A stretch of DNA of 64,000 nt from Wocania ichthyoenteri Th78 (GTDB lineage: Bacteria > Bacteroidota > Bacteroidia > Flavobacteriales > Flavobacteriaceae), in NCBI RefSeq assembly GCF_000789235.1, contig NZ_KN525716.1, positions 124,001-188,000 of the forward strand. Reading direction: 5' to 3'. Each line of letters opens with the position of its first letter. Positions within the stretch are counted from its first letter, which is position 1. The notes beneath the pieces are model-generated. The model was given only the letters and a program-made list of their open reading frames with translations. It did not search any database and was not told the DNA's origin. The translations under genes and the position numbers were made by a program. This document shows, one piece after another, positions 8,737-17,665 of the stretch.

Positions 8737-9927
8737 ATGAAAAAAACTGTAGCTGTCTTTTTTTTATTTATTGTAACTCAATCTTTCGGTCAAAAGAATG
8801 TGTTTAAAAAAGGATTAATCATTGAAAAGAATTATTATACTGAAATTAATTTTGAATTTATTTCAGAAAAAATAATTATACCGATAGAAATTGAAAATAA
8901 AGTTTATCGCTTTATGTTAGACACAGGAGCACCCAACTTAATTTCTGCAAATCTTAAAAGTATTATTAAAACAGTATCAATAAAAAATATTAATGTACGA
9001 GATGCTACAAACAGACAAAATAGTTTAGAGATTGTTTCTATTCCAGAGATTAATTTTGGTGGTGTTATTTTTAAAAACTGTCCAACATTAGTAGATAAAA
9101 ACAAAGATAATTTAATTTTTGATTGCTTTGAAATTGATGGTATTATTGGGAGCAATATGTTGCAAAAATCTATAGTTCAAATAGATTTAAAAGAAAAAGT
9201 AATTAGATTAACCGATACCAAAAAGAAACTTAATTTAAATAAAGAAAACGCTGCGAAGCTTTATTTAATTGGTGGGCAAAAAAGCCCATATATATGGATT
9301 AATTTAAAAGGCAAAACCAATGCTAGAGAGCAATTATTAATTGATACAGGCATGAAAGGATTTTACGATTTATCACTTAAGAATTTTGGGATACTACAAA
9401 AAAACGACATATATAAAGTACACAATGAAGGCATTGGCAGTAAAAGTATTGGCTTATTTGGTGTAGCAAAAAAAAGCAAGCATTATAGAGTTAGTGTTGA
9501 AGATTTAAAAATAAATAATACCACTTTTATAAACGTAACTACAGAAACTACAAACGATAGTAATTCAAGAATTGGGTCTGAAATTTTAAAGTATGGAATA
9601 ATGACCATAGATTTTCTGAACAAGAAATTTTATTTTAACTCTTTTGAAAACACAATCAATTTACAGGAAAAAATATTAGGTTTTAGTCCAACTATAATAA
9701 ATAATAAACTTGCTGTTGGTATTGTTTGGGATGGAGATTTAAAAAAAGAAATTAGTTTTGGTGATGAAATTATTAAATTAAACACACTTGATGTTACTAA
9801 AATTGATATTTGCGATTTTATAACTTCAAAGACCATATACAATAAAAAAGACACCATAGAATTAACTGTAAAAACTAGTAAAGGTTTATTAAAAACTTTA
9901 TTAGTAGAAAAAACATTACCCAAATAA
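8737..9927 (+). CDS. secreted two-lobed retropepsin-like aspartyl protease with PDZ-like C-terminus
   Basis: A 396-residue protein with a signal peptide (about 1-19, ending FGQ). It contains two aspartyl-protease signatures, LDTGAPNLIS (D62-T63-G64) and LIDTGMKGFY (D203-T204-G205). A DGIIGSNML segment (134-142) after the first resembles the flap/psi-loop region of retropepsins, and an SRIGSEILKYG segment follows the second. Two DTG sites in one chain suggest that one polypeptide folds into both lobes of an active site. The last 85 residues look like a PDZ domain (FGDEIIKLN). Substrate is unknown. It has its own terminator and no obvious operon partner. Confidence 0.75.
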   Translation: MKKTVAVFFLFIVTQSFGQKNVFKKGLIIEKNYYTEINFEFISEKIIIPIEIENKVYRFMLDTGAPNLISANLKSIIKTVSIKNINVRDATNRQNSLEIVSIPEINFGGVIFKNCPTLVDKNKDNLIFDCFEIDGIIGSNMLQKSIVQIDLKEKVIRLTDTKKKLNLNKENAAKLYLIGGQKSPYIWINLKGKTNAREQLLIDTGMKGFYDLSLKNFGILQKNDIYKVHNEGIGSKSIGLFGVAKKSKHYRVSVEDLKINNTTFINVTTETTNDSNSRIGSEILKYGIMTIDFLNKKFYFNSFENTINLQEKILGFSPTIINNKLAVGIVWDGDLKKEISFGDEIIKLNTLDVTKIDICDFITSKTIYNKKDTIELTVKTSKGLLKTLLVEKTLPK

Positions 9928-9929
9928 AA

Positions 9930-9955
9930 AAAGCTACTTTAATAAAAGTAGCTTT
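9930..9955 (+). terminator. rho-independent terminator after the aspartyl protease gene
   Basis: An 11-bp perfect stem (9930-9940 with 9945-9955) and a 4-nt AATA loop, starting 2 bp after the stop codon. The T run after the stem is short. Confidence 0.8.
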
Positions 9956-10088
9956 AAGTGTATATAAAGCGAATGTTTCTTTTTAGAGCCAGTAACTGGT
10001 TTACTTTATGTTTCATTCGTTATTCTATTATTTATTGTTCAAAATTTATGCCAAAACTTAATTGAGTGTACAATTTTAATTAAAACAA

Positions 10089-10637
10089 TTACGAATACTC
10101 AGGCACCTTACCTTTTACATCTTTAAAAAAATTATACATAAATTCAAAATCTGCTTTAGTATTATTTGTAGGATAAAAAGGCTCAGAAATCTTGTTTTGT
10201 TTATTTTCAAAATCAAGGGTAAACATAATGATTGGTACATTAGCTTCTTTAGCGATATAATAAAACCCTGTGCGCCACTCCTCTACTTTTTTTCTAGTAC
10301 CTTCTGGTGCCATAGTCATTCTAAACTCATCATGTTCGGCAAACAGTTTTGCTATAGCTTGTACCTTGTTTTCATTAGATTGTCTATTAATTGCCGCGCC
10401 TCCTAAAGCTCTAAAAAACCAACCAACAGGAAAAACAAACAATTCTTTTTTGCCAACAAAATTGGTTTTAATATTTAAAACTGACCGTAATAAAACGCCA
10501 ATATAAAAGTCGTGCCAACTAGTATGAGGTGCAGCAATAATAATTGCTTTTTTAATTGAGTTACTAGAAAAATTAGTATTGCCAATAGCTTTCCACCCTA
10601 AAAGCTTAAAGTAAATAAATTTGGCTAACCACCGCAT
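10089..10637 (-). CDS. PlsC-type 1-acylglycerol-3-phosphate acyltransferase-like protein
   Basis: A 182-residue acyltransferase. The catalytic HTSWHD (HxxxxD) is near residues 37-42 and the APEGTR motif near 106-111; both are hallmarks of PlsC/LPLAT enzymes. It is shorter than typical full-length PlsC (about 240 residues), which is common in this small Bacteroidota subgroup. The start codon lies 1 bp after the stop of the upstream alcohol dehydrogenase gene, so the two are co-transcribed. Acceptor lipid is not determinable; the kdsB neighbourhood hints at envelope lipid work. Confidence 0.8.
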   Translation of the reverse strand: MRWLAKFIYFKLLGWKAIGNTNFSSNSIKKAIIIAAPHTSWHDFYIGVLLRSVLNIKTNFVGKKELFVFPVGWFFRALGGAAINRQSNENKVQAIAKLFAEHDEFRMTMAPEGTRKKVEEWRTGFYYIAKEANVPIIMFTLDFENKQNKISEPFYPTNNTKADFEFMYNFFKDVKGKVPEYS

Positions 10638-10638
10638 A

Positions 10639-11721
10639 TTACATTTTTTGGTAAAGTTCTTTAAGCTTCTTAGCTGTTATTGTTTTTTTCCAGTTTTTCC
10701 CAATGGCATTTTCCCACAAAGGCTCTAAACTAAGAGATATATTTATCATTATATCAAATTCTCTATCGCTTAAATTAGCACAAATTCCTTTAGGCAAAAC
10801 AATATTATGCTTCTTTTTCATGGCTTTAAAAAGTTTTACTCCATCTGGATAAAACTCTTCTAAATGATTAAAAACAATACAGTTTCCTATACCATGTTTC
10901 GTGCCTAACAAATATGACAAGCCGTAACTCATTGCATGTGCTACACCAACTTGTGAGTAAACAATACTCATACCACCATGCCACGACGCCATCATTAGTT
11001 TTTCTTGGGCATCAACTTTGGTAAGCGTATCTCCCAAAAATATATCTTCACAAAGTTGCAAAGCCATTTCTCCATAACTTTGACTAAAAGCATTTAAATA
11101 AGTTCCTGTAAGCGATTCGATACAATGTATATAACAATCCATACCTGTATAAAACCACTGCTCTGTTGGAACATCTTTGGTGAGTTCTGAATCTAATATG
11201 ACTTGATCGAAAGGTGTGAAATCTGAATTTATACCCAATTTCTTTTCTGGACCAGTAAGTACCGTTGTTCTAGAAACTTCTGCTCCTGTGCCAGATATAG
11301 TAGGAATGCCAACATGATAAATGGCTGGGTTTTTAACTAAATCCCAACCTTGATAATCTTTAGTTTCTCCTTCATTGGTTATCATTATAGAAACCGCCTT
11401 TGCTAAATCTAGCAAAGTGCCTCCTCCTATTCCAATAATTCCAGAGGGACGCTCTTTCGTGTTTAAAATAATGTCTTCAACCAGTTCATCTACTTGAGAT
11501 GTTTTAGGCTCTTCCTTTGCAGATATATATATAATTCTGTCATCGTAAGAAGTAGGCACTCTTGATGTTAGCCAAATATTGTTTTTAAATACATCATCTA
11601 CCAAAAAAATAAATGGAGCATTAATACTTAATCGTTTAGGGGCAATAATATCACTTAACTGATTAAAACTACCTCTGCCAAAAATTACCCTTGGCACCAT
11701 GGGAAAGTTTTTATAATTCAT
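10639..11721 (-). CDS. iron-containing alcohol dehydrogenase family, likely KdnB-like (Kdo 8-oxidase)
   Basis: A 360-residue group III alcohol dehydrogenase. The N-terminal NAD domain has GIIGIGGGTLLDLAKAVS (about 96-113), and the metal-binding domain shows the usual D/H ligands (DCYIHCIESLTG, SWHGGMSIV, VAHAMSYGL, KHGIGNC). The N-terminus MNYKNFPMVPRVIFGRGSF and the location two genes from kdsB fit KdnB, which in Shewanella oxidises Kdo at C8 before transamination by KdnA to make 8-amino-Kdo. No KdnA-type aminotransferase is in this window, so the exact reaction is inferred. Confidence 0.65.
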   Translation of the reverse strand: MNYKNFPMVPRVIFGRGSFNQLSDIIAPKRLSINAPFIFLVDDVFKNNIWLTSRVPTSYDDRIIYISAKEEPKTSQVDELVEDIILNTKERPSGIIGIGGGTLLDLAKAVSIMITNEGETKDYQGWDLVKNPAIYHVGIPTISGTGAEVSRTTVLTGPEKKLGINSDFTPFDQVILDSELTKDVPTEQWFYTGMDCYIHCIESLTGTYLNAFSQSYGEMALQLCEDIFLGDTLTKVDAQEKLMMASWHGGMSIVYSQVGVAHAMSYGLSYLLGTKHGIGNCIVFNHLEEFYPDGVKLFKAMKKKHNIVLPKGICANLSDREFDIMINISLSLEPLWENAIGKNWKKTITAKKLKELYQKM

Positions 11722-11808
11722 TTAATATATTTTCTTTTTTTTACAAAAAGTAAAAATAGTACTATTTTCACTTTTACTCGATTAAAAAGTAATGAAATAC
11801 CTCACTAA

Positions 11809-12513
11809 TTAGTCTAATAAATTTAATACGTCTTTTAACCCTCTAATAGTTTTATATGTTTTACCATTCGTTTCTTTTTTGCTTACTTTTTCGTGCGCCC
11901 ATGTGGTATGAAATGGGACATGAATAGCATTTGCTTTTATATTTACCAAAGGCAAAACATCTGATTTTAAAGAATTTCCTATCATTAAAAATTCTGATGG
12001 TTTAATATCTAAGTGGTTTAATAAATTTGAATAATTGGCCTCTTTCTTGTCGCTTAATACTTCTATATGATGAAAATACTTAGTTAATCCAGATTTTTCT
12101 AATTTCCGTTCTTGGTCTAATAAATCACCTTTTGTTGCTAATATTAATCTGTATTTTTTTGATAATACACTTAAAACATCTTCAACGCCATCAAGCAATT
12201 CCACGGGTTTTTCCAACATGTTTTTTCCGATATTCAAAATGGTTTCAATAGTTTTGTTCGAAATGTTATAATTTGATAATTCTAAAGCGACCTCTACCAT
12301 CGATAAAATGAAAGCTTTTACACCATAGCCATAAAGTGGTAGGTTTTTCATTTCCATCTTAAATAACTCTTGATCTATTTTATTTGGGGTTTCATAGTCT
12401 GATAGTAACCGTTGAATTTCCTCTTCTGCCTCACGAAAATAAGTTTCATTAACCCAAAGTGTATCATCGGCATCAAAACCAATTACTTTTATATTTTTAT
12501 AATTTACTTCCAT
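11809..12513 (-). CDS. HAD-superfamily hydrolase (YjjG-like cap)
   Basis: A 234-residue HAD phosphatase. Motif [10 protein letters not shown] (D15 and D17), motif [10 protein letters not shown] near 131-138, the conserved Lys region (LEKSG), and motif [14 protein letters not shown] near 177-188 are all present, with a helical cap between motifs I and II. Its start overlaps the 3' end of kdsB by 10 nt, implying coupled translation. It is longer than KdsC (Kdo-8-phosphate phosphatase) and has a C1-type cap that KdsC lacks, so I do not call it KdsC; the substrate is unknown. Confidence 0.8.
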   Translation of the reverse strand: MEVNYKNIKVIGFDADDTLWVNETYFREAEEEIQRLLSDYETPNKIDQELFKMEMKNLPLYGYGVKAFILSMVEVALELSNYNISNKTIETILNIGKNMLEKPVELLDGVEDVLSVLSKKYRLILATKGDLLDQERKLEKSGLTKYFHHIEVLSDKKEANYSNLLNHLDIKPSEFLMIGNSLKSDVLPLVNIKANAIHVPFHTTWAHEKVSKKETNGKTYKTIRGLKDVLNLLD

Positions 12514-13232
12514 AATTTCTTGGCGCGTTCTAAATCTTCAGGTGTGTCAATCTCAACTCCTTGTACATCTGTTTCAACCATTTTTATACGTTTTCCGTAT
12601 TCTAAATAACGTAATTGTTCAAGTTTTTCAGATGCCTCTAAAGAAAGCATCGGTAAACGATAAAAATCTAATAAAGCTTCTTTTCTGAAGGCATAAACGC
12701 CTTTGTGCTTATAATATTTAACATCAACGCTTTTATCTCTTGGAAAAGGAATTACACTTCGCGAAAAATATAAAGCAAAATTAGTATTATCAACAATTAC
12801 CTTTACAGTATTGGGGTTATTTATTTCTTCAATATCTGTAATATGAACCATTAAAGATGCTAAATCAATGTTTTCATCATCATCTTCTTTAAAAACTTCT
12901 ATCAATTTTTTTAATGATTCTCTGTCAGTAAAAGGTTCATCGCCTTGAACATTTATGACAATATCAATATCTAAACTCTCAACGGCTTCGGCTATTCTAT
13001 CGCTTCCGCAATCATGCTCTTTAATACTCATAATAGCTTTACCTCGGTTATTTACAATTTCGTTATAAATAATATCGCTATCGGTTACTACAAAAACATC
13101 GTCAAATAGATTGGTGGCAACAGTGGCTTCGTAAGTCCTAGTAATAACCGTTTTCCCTCCTAAATCTTGCATAAGTTTTCCTGGAAAACGTGTTGCACTA
13201 TAACGTGCAGGAATCATTGAAATTATTTTCAT
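12504..13232 (-). CDS. kdsB: 3-deoxy-manno-octulosonate cytidylyltransferase (CMP-Kdo synthetase)
   Basis: A 242-residue protein starting [20 protein letters not shown], the classic KdsB nucleotide-binding N-terminus. DVFVVTDSD, the INVQGDEPF segment and [13 protein letters not shown] near the C-terminus complete the family pattern. It activates Kdo with CTP for lipid A inner-core synthesis in the cytoplasm. It heads a minus-strand group with the HAD, KdnB-like and PlsC genes, and a -7 box lies just upstream. If the KdnB-like gene is functional, the natural substrate could be 8-amino-Kdo, as in Shewanella. Confidence 0.95.
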   Translation of the reverse strand: MKIISMIPARYSATRFPGKLMQDLGGKTVITRTYEATVATNLFDDVFVVTDSDIIYNEIVNNRGKAIMSIKEHDCGSDRIAEAVESLDIDIVINVQGDEPFTDRESLKKLIEVFKEDDDENIDLASLMVHITDIEEINNPNTVKVIVDNTNFALYFSRSVIPFPRDKSVDVKYYKHKGVYAFRKEALLDFYRLPMLSLEASEKLEQLRYLEYGKRIKMVETDVQGVEIDTPEDLERAKKLWK

Positions 13233-13253
13233 TTATTTCTTAATAATGTATTT

Positions 13254-13261
13254 CAAAAATA
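13254..13261 (-). promoter_or_regulatory. candidate -7 box (TATTTTTG) for the kdsB operon
   Basis: It matches TAnnTTTG on the minus strand, 22 bp upstream of the kdsB ATG. No clear -33 TTG is seen upstream, where the DUF4126 gene ends. Confidence 0.35.
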
Positions 13262-13270
13262 CTATAAATA

Positions 13271-13846
13271 TTAATGATTTTTGACCTTAGATGGTTTAAA
13301 CTTTTTATATAATTTGAAAATTACAAATAATATAATAACTACCAGAATCATGGCTAAAATGGGTAAGAATATTGAAATAACAGACATAACCGTTGCTGTT
13401 CCCGTTTCTAAAGTAGAGATAATGGGATTTCCTAAGCCACCCGTTGTTGTCGTTGATGCTAACCGTGTTGTGCTAGATGTTCCTGCAATTGCGGCTGCAG
13501 TTCCGCCTCCAGCTATTATAGCTAACGACCATGTTACTACCGGACTTAAATCGGCAACCGTAGACATCATTACTGCTGTCCCTGCAAGTGCTGCTAAGGG
13601 AACAGTAATGCTATCTAATAAATTATCAATATAGGGAATAAAATAAGCGAAAATTTCTACTAAAGTAGTAACACCTAATGTTATTAAAGCTGTTGTACTA
13701 CCAATCCATTGCCAAGATTCGTTGAGTTGCCAAACATCAAAATAAGATGCTAAACTTAGTGCAAACAATGGTAGAAAAACTCTAAAGCCAACCGATGCAG
13801 CAAGACCGATTCCCAAACATATACTAATAATGGTTTCTATTGTCAT
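13271..13846 (-). CDS. DUF4126 domain membrane protein
   Basis: A 191-residue hydrophobic protein with about five membrane segments and small-residue runs (GTAVMMSTVADLSPVVTW, AIIAGGGTAAAIAGTSS), followed by a basic tail (KLYKKFKPSKVKNH). The N-terminus with GIGLAASVGFRVFLPLFALSLAS matches the DUF4126 family as I remember it. Function is unknown. It lies on the same strand as the RecD-like gene upstream, 20 bp from that stop, and may be co-transcribed with it. Confidence 0.7.
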   Translation of the reverse strand: MTIETIISICLGIGLAASVGFRVFLPLFALSLASYFDVWQLNESWQWIGSTTALITLGVTTLVEIFAYFIPYIDNLLDSITVPLAALAGTAVMMSTVADLSPVVTWSLAIIAGGGTAAAIAGTSSTTRLASTTTTGGLGNPIISTLETGTATVMSVISIFLPILAMILVVIILFVIFKLYKKFKPSKVKNH

Positions 13847-13866
13847 GTTCTAAATTTAATCAAAAA

Positions 13867-15291
13867 CTATTCCTCAAAAAAATCATCTTTAAAGCCTATA
13901 AGATAAAGTTTTTCCTTGGCTCTTGTAACAGCAGTATATAGCCAGCGTAAATAGTCTTTATCTATTCCATTTGGCAAATAGGGTTGCTCTACAAAAACGG
14001 TGTTCCATTGTCCTCCTTGAGATTTATGGCAAGTAATAGCGTACGAGAACTTAACCTGCAATGCATTAAAATGTTTATTACCTTTTATTTTTAAGAATTT
14101 TTTGTAATTACTAGTTTCCTTTTCATAATCTTTTTGAATTTCTTGATACAACTTATTAGATTCTTCATAAGGTAGCGACGGTGTTTCAGCATCAATAGTA
14201 TCTAGCAACAAAACAGTTTCAAAAGGTCTCATTTTTGGGTAATCAACCATACGTATTTTAACTTCCGCGAAGCGAAAACCATATAATTCTTTAATTGAAA
14301 AAATTTCTAAAACTTCAATAATATCGCCATTAGCTATAAAACCAGCTTCGGTTGTGGGCTTAATCCAAAAATAATTATTCTTCACCACCATTAAGTAATC
14401 ACCAGCCGTTAACTCGTGATCGTTAAATAAAATTCTGCTGCGTATTTGCTGATTATATTGGTTAGCTCGCTTGTTACTGCGAACAATAATTGCGGTTTCT
14501 TCGTTTCCTAAACTGCTGTAAGCATCGTTAATGGCGTCCATTATTTCGTAACCATCAACAAGTCTTACAATATCTTTAAATCCGTTTAAATCGAATTTAA
14601 ATGCGTCATAAAAATCATTTGATAAAGCTTCACGCAAAACCGTAGCATTTTCTAAAATACCAGAGTCGCTTTCTTGTCTCATCACTTCATCAAGCTCCAT
14701 TTTTGTGACTTCTTTGTTATAATTTAAAGCCAATTTATTTTCATCTAAAGCAGGGCTTAAATCAAGTTTTACAGGTGGTAACTGTGCGGTATCACCAATT
14801 AAAAGTAATTTGCATTGATAACCAGAATACACATATTGCATTAAATCGTCTAATAACGAGCCGTTTTCAAATAATTTAGATTCTCCTGGGGTATCAGGAA
14901 TCATAGAAGCTTCGTCAACAATAAAAATGGTGTTTTTGTGCTTATTGGGCTGCAAAATAAATTTTACACCGCCGCCTTTATCTTTTTTAGGAAAATATAT
15001 TTTTTTATGAATAGTAAACGCTTCTTTGCTTGAGTAATTTGAAATAACTTTAGCAGCTCTACCGGTTGGAGCCATTAAAACAGCACTTTTTTTTGCTTTC
15101 CATAAATTGGTAACAATACAACCTACAATAGTAGTTTTACCAGTACCAGCATAGCCTTTTAGTAAATACAGCGCATTTGGAGTTTTGCTAAATATAAATT
15201 CTGAAAGCTGTTGCAGAACAATATTTTGTTTTAACGTGGGTTGAAACGGAAATTGTTGTTTTATTAGGGTGTAAAATTCGGATGATGTCAT
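13867..15291 (-). CDS. RecD-like superfamily 1 DNA helicase/ATPase
   Basis: A 474-residue SF1 helicase. Walker A GYAGTGKTT is at residues 46-54, Walker B IFIVDEASM near 121-129, a GDTAQLPPV motif III near 163-171, and the C-terminal UvrD_C_2-type motifs YAITCHKSQGGQW and YTAVTRAKEKLY near the end. It lacks the long N-terminal extension of RecD2, so it is the short AAA_30/UvrD_C_2 type common in Flavobacteria. The likely role is DNA repair or recombination; RecB and RecC are not nearby. It is divergent from the 15421 operon. Confidence 0.85.
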   Translation of the reverse strand: MTSSEFYTLIKQQFPFQPTLKQNIVLQQLSEFIFSKTPNALYLLKGYAGTGKTTIVGCIVTNLWKAKKSAVLMAPTGRAAKVISNYSSKEAFTIHKKIYFPKKDKGGGVKFILQPNKHKNTIFIVDEASMIPDTPGESKLFENGSLLDDLMQYVYSGYQCKLLLIGDTAQLPPVKLDLSPALDENKLALNYNKEVTKMELDEVMRQESDSGILENATVLREALSNDFYDAFKFDLNGFKDIVRLVDGYEIMDAINDAYSSLGNEETAIIVRSNKRANQYNQQIRSRILFNDHELTAGDYLMVVKNNYFWIKPTTEAGFIANGDIIEVLEIFSIKELYGFRFAEVKIRMVDYPKMRPFETVLLLDTIDAETPSLPYEESNKLYQEIQKDYEKETSNYKKFLKIKGNKHFNALQVKFSYAITCHKSQGGQWNTVFVEQPYLPNGIDKDYLRWLYTAVTRAKEKLYLIGFKDDFFEE

Positions 15292-15318
15292 TAAAACAAT
15301 AATATTTTATAAATTATT

Positions 15319-15326
15319 CAAATATA
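15319..15326 (-). promoter_or_regulatory. candidate -7 box (TATATTTG) for the RecD-like helicase
   Basis: It matches TAnnTTTG on the minus strand, 28 bp upstream of the helicase ATG. It sits about 50 bp from an opposing -7 box for the divergent operon, a natural divergent promoter arrangement. Confidence 0.45.
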
Positions 15327-15344
15327 GAAATGATTTTTACGCAC

Positions 15345-15380
15345 TTTGGTTTTTACGATTAAAAAAAAATTGTAGATTTG
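15345..15380 (+). promoter_or_regulatory. candidate promoter for the 15421-17499 operon
   Basis: TTTG at 15345-15348 and TAGATTTG at 15373-15380 match the -33 and -7 elements of Bacteroidota sigma-A promoters. The spacer of 24 bp is slightly longer than the usual 17-23. The -7 box lies 40 bp before the first ATG. Confidence 0.5.
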
Positions 15381-15420
15381 CGAAAGACCATTAATAAATT
15401 TATCTAATAAATAACGTATC

Positions 15421-16155
15421 ATGAAATTAATTCTCGTTGCAATTGCTGTAATTATTGTTACAATTGGCTTAGTTAAGTTAGTTGACAAATTTATTCCTAC
15501 AAAATTCAAACCTCTTTTGCAACTTGCTTTATGGGTAGCTATTGCTTTTTTAGGGTATAATACATTCCAATCTGTATATGCGCCCATTCAATTTAATAAA
15601 TTAAAAAACAAACGCTACGCTAAAGTAATTGAAAGTTTAAATGATATTAGAGATGCACAATTAGCACACAGGAAAATAACTGGTAAGTTTTCCAACAACT
15701 TTGATAATTTAGTTAAGTTTGTTGATACTGCTCAATATACTATTACACAGCGTAGAGATACTAGTGTTATAGACCCTGTATTAACTAAACAATTTGGAGT
15801 TGATATGTATGAAGATAAAGTTTTAATCGATACTTTAGGGTTTGTGCCAGTAAAAGATTCGTTATTTAAAAACTCCGACCGCTATAAAACTATGATGAAT
15901 GTACCAGTTGGAAAAGAAGGCTCTAAATTTGAACTTAAAGCCGGTTTTTTAGAACAAAACAATACCAAAATACCGGTTTTTGAAGCACTAGTAAAAAAAT
16001 CAGTTATTTTATTTGATCAAGATAAAGACCTCCTTTCTCAAGAAAATCAAGTAGTATCTGTTGATGGCGTTAATGGAGATGCGTTAAAAGTAGGTTCTAT
16101 GGACGAAGTAAATACCGCAGGAAACTGGCCAAAAACATATGGCGCAAACGAATAA
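15421..16155 (+). CDS. conserved membrane-anchored protein of unknown function, pseudopilin-like helix
   Basis: A 244-residue protein with two membrane helices at about 2-20 and 31-51, then a soluble domain. The stretch after the second helix (about 65-100) contains LNDIRDAQLAHRKITGKF followed by NLVKFVDTA. This resembles the N-terminal helix of type IV pilin and type II pseudopilin relatives, where an Ala-rich helix leads into a GKY/GKF turn. No prepilin peptidase site is visible. It overlaps the DUF3822 gene by 17 nt, so the two products are probably made together. I do not recognise a named family. Confidence 0.6.
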   Translation: MKLILVAIAVIIVTIGLVKLVDKFIPTKFKPLLQLALWVAIAFLGYNTFQSVYAPIQFNKLKNKRYAKVIESLNDIRDAQLAHRKITGKFSNNFDNLVKFVDTAQYTITQRRDTSVIDPVLTKQFGVDMYEDKVLIDTLGFVPVKDSLFKNSDRYKTMMNVPVGKEGSKFELKAGFLEQNNTKIPVFEALVKKSVILFDQDKDLLSQENQVVSVDGVNGDALKVGSMDEVNTAGNWPKTYGANE

Positions 16156-16960
16156 AGACTATAATAAACTAACTAATCTAGAATTGTCCATTCAAATAAG
16201 TTTGAGTGGACTTTCTTTTTGTATACTACAAAGTGATACAAAAACTATCACAACATTAAAGCATGTTGGTTTTGAAAAAAAGCTAAATCCGTTTGAGGTT
16301 CTAGATAAGCTTATTCATTTATTTAATACAGAGTCCGTTTTACAAGCTTCATTTAGTAATGTTAATATAATTTATACTAACGAGCTTTCTACATTAGTAC
16401 CAAAACCTTTATTTAAAGAAGACTGTTTAGCAGATTATTTAAAGTTTAATTCTAAGATACTTAAATCTGATTTCATAGCTTTCGATACTATTGAATCAAA
16501 CGACAGTGTTAACGTTTATGTGCCATACGTAAATATTAATAATTTTATTTATGAAAAATTCGGAAACTTTACTTATAAACATTTTTCTACTATTTTAATT
16601 GAGCGTATTTTATTTATTGAAAAAAATGTGGACGACACTAGGGTTTATGTAAATGTAAATACAAATCATTTTGAAATAATTATTGTAGAAAAAGGAAGAC
16701 TCATCTTTTACAATACTTTTGAATACACTACAAAAGAAGATTTTATATATTATATACTCTTTACTGCCGAACAATTAAAACTAAATCCAGAAACGCTCAA
16801 TTTAATTCTTATTGGCGACGTTATTAAAGATGATGAATTTTATAAAATAACTTATAAATATATAAGGCACATTAGTTTTGGCAATCGTTTTGATAATTAC
16901 AACTATTTAGAACAACCAAAAACCAACTATTCAAATTTCACTTTAATACATAGCTTCTAA
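16139..16960 (+). CDS. DUF3822 family protein
   Basis: A 273-residue protein with the DUF3822 pattern: an N-terminal LSIQISLSGLSFCIL, then an LIHLFNTE stretch, a NDSVNVYVPYVNINNFIYEK-like middle and a C-terminal LILIGDVIKDDE segment. From memory, a Bacteroides member of this family has a solved structure with an actin-like ATPase fold, as in PilM; no enzymatic activity is established. It overlaps its upstream partner by 17 nt, and its TAA shares one base with the rsmD ATG. The trio is a tight operon. Confidence 0.75.
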   Translation: MAQTNKDYNKLTNLELSIQISLSGLSFCILQSDTKTITTLKHVGFEKKLNPFEVLDKLIHLFNTESVLQASFSNVNIIYTNELSTLVPKPLFKEDCLADYLKFNSKILKSDFIAFDTIESNDSVNVYVPYVNINNFIYEKFGNFTYKHFSTILIERILFIEKNVDDTRVYVNVNTNHFEIIIVEKGRLIFYNTFEYTTKEDFIYYILFTAEQLKLNPETLNLILIGDVIKDDEFYKITYKYIRHISFGNRFDNYNYLEQPKTNYSNFTLIHSF

Positions 16961-17499
16961 TGCGTATTATATCAGGAACACATAAAAGCAGAAAAATTAT
17001 AACGCCAAAAAACTTACCAGTGCGCCCAACAACTGATATGGCAAAAGAGTCGTTGTTCAATATCTTAAATAATAATTTTTATTTTAGTGATATTTCAGTA
17101 CTCGATTTGTTTGCAGGTACGGGTAATATAAGTTACGAGTTTGCCTCTAGAGGCACAGAACAAATTACAAGTGTCGATCAAGATTTTGGCTGCATTAAGT
17201 TTATAAATAAAACAGCAGAAGCTTTTAAAATGCCAATTAACACTATTAAAAGTGATGTGTTTAAGTTTTTAGAAAAAACAACTCTACAGGCCAATATCAT
17301 TTTTGCAGATCCGCCTTATTCATTTTCTGAAGAACTGTTTACAAAAATTCCAGAATTAATCTTTCAAAATAATTTATTATTAGAAGAAGGTTTATTAATT
17401 GTTGAGCATTCTAAACATACAGATTTATCTAATCTTATCCATTTTAGCTATTCAAAAAGTTATGGTGCTAATATGTTTAGCTTTTTTGAAGTAAATTAA
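16960..17499 (+). CDS. rsmD: 16S rRNA (guanine966-N2)-methyltransferase
   Basis: A 179-residue RsmD-family protein. It starts MRIISGTHKSRKI and contains RPTTDMAKESLFNIL (about 23-37), the SAM-binding LDLFAGTGN (about 49-57) and the catalytic DPPY in IFADPPYSF (about 115-123). It methylates G966 of 16S rRNA during 30S assembly. Its ATG overlaps the DUF3822 stop (TAATG), so it is translationally coupled to two proteins with no obvious role in ribosome biology. Confidence 0.93.
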   Translation: MRIISGTHKSRKIITPKNLPVRPTTDMAKESLFNILNNNFYFSDISVLDLFAGTGNISYEFASRGTEQITSVDQDFGCIKFINKTAEAFKMPINTIKSDVFKFLEKTTLQANIIFADPPYSFSEELFTKIPELIFQNNLLLEEGLLIVEHSKHTDLSNLIHFSYSKSYGANMFSFFEVN

Positions 17500-17665
17500 T
17501 TTTTTAACATTTTGTTTATAATTCCTTTTTTTTCAGTACATTAGTAATCTCCTTAAGAGTCCCAGACTCTATTAATACCTTACTCTCAACAAAAAAGCAA
17601 TACACTTTCTTGTATACTTATTTTGTGGTTAGAATTTAATACTAACATTTTAAACCACTAACCAA

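Noticed and set aside
11809-12513. KdsC assignment for the HAD gene
   Set aside because: It neighbours kdsB, but the protein has a C1-type helical cap and is longer than KdsC, which is capless.
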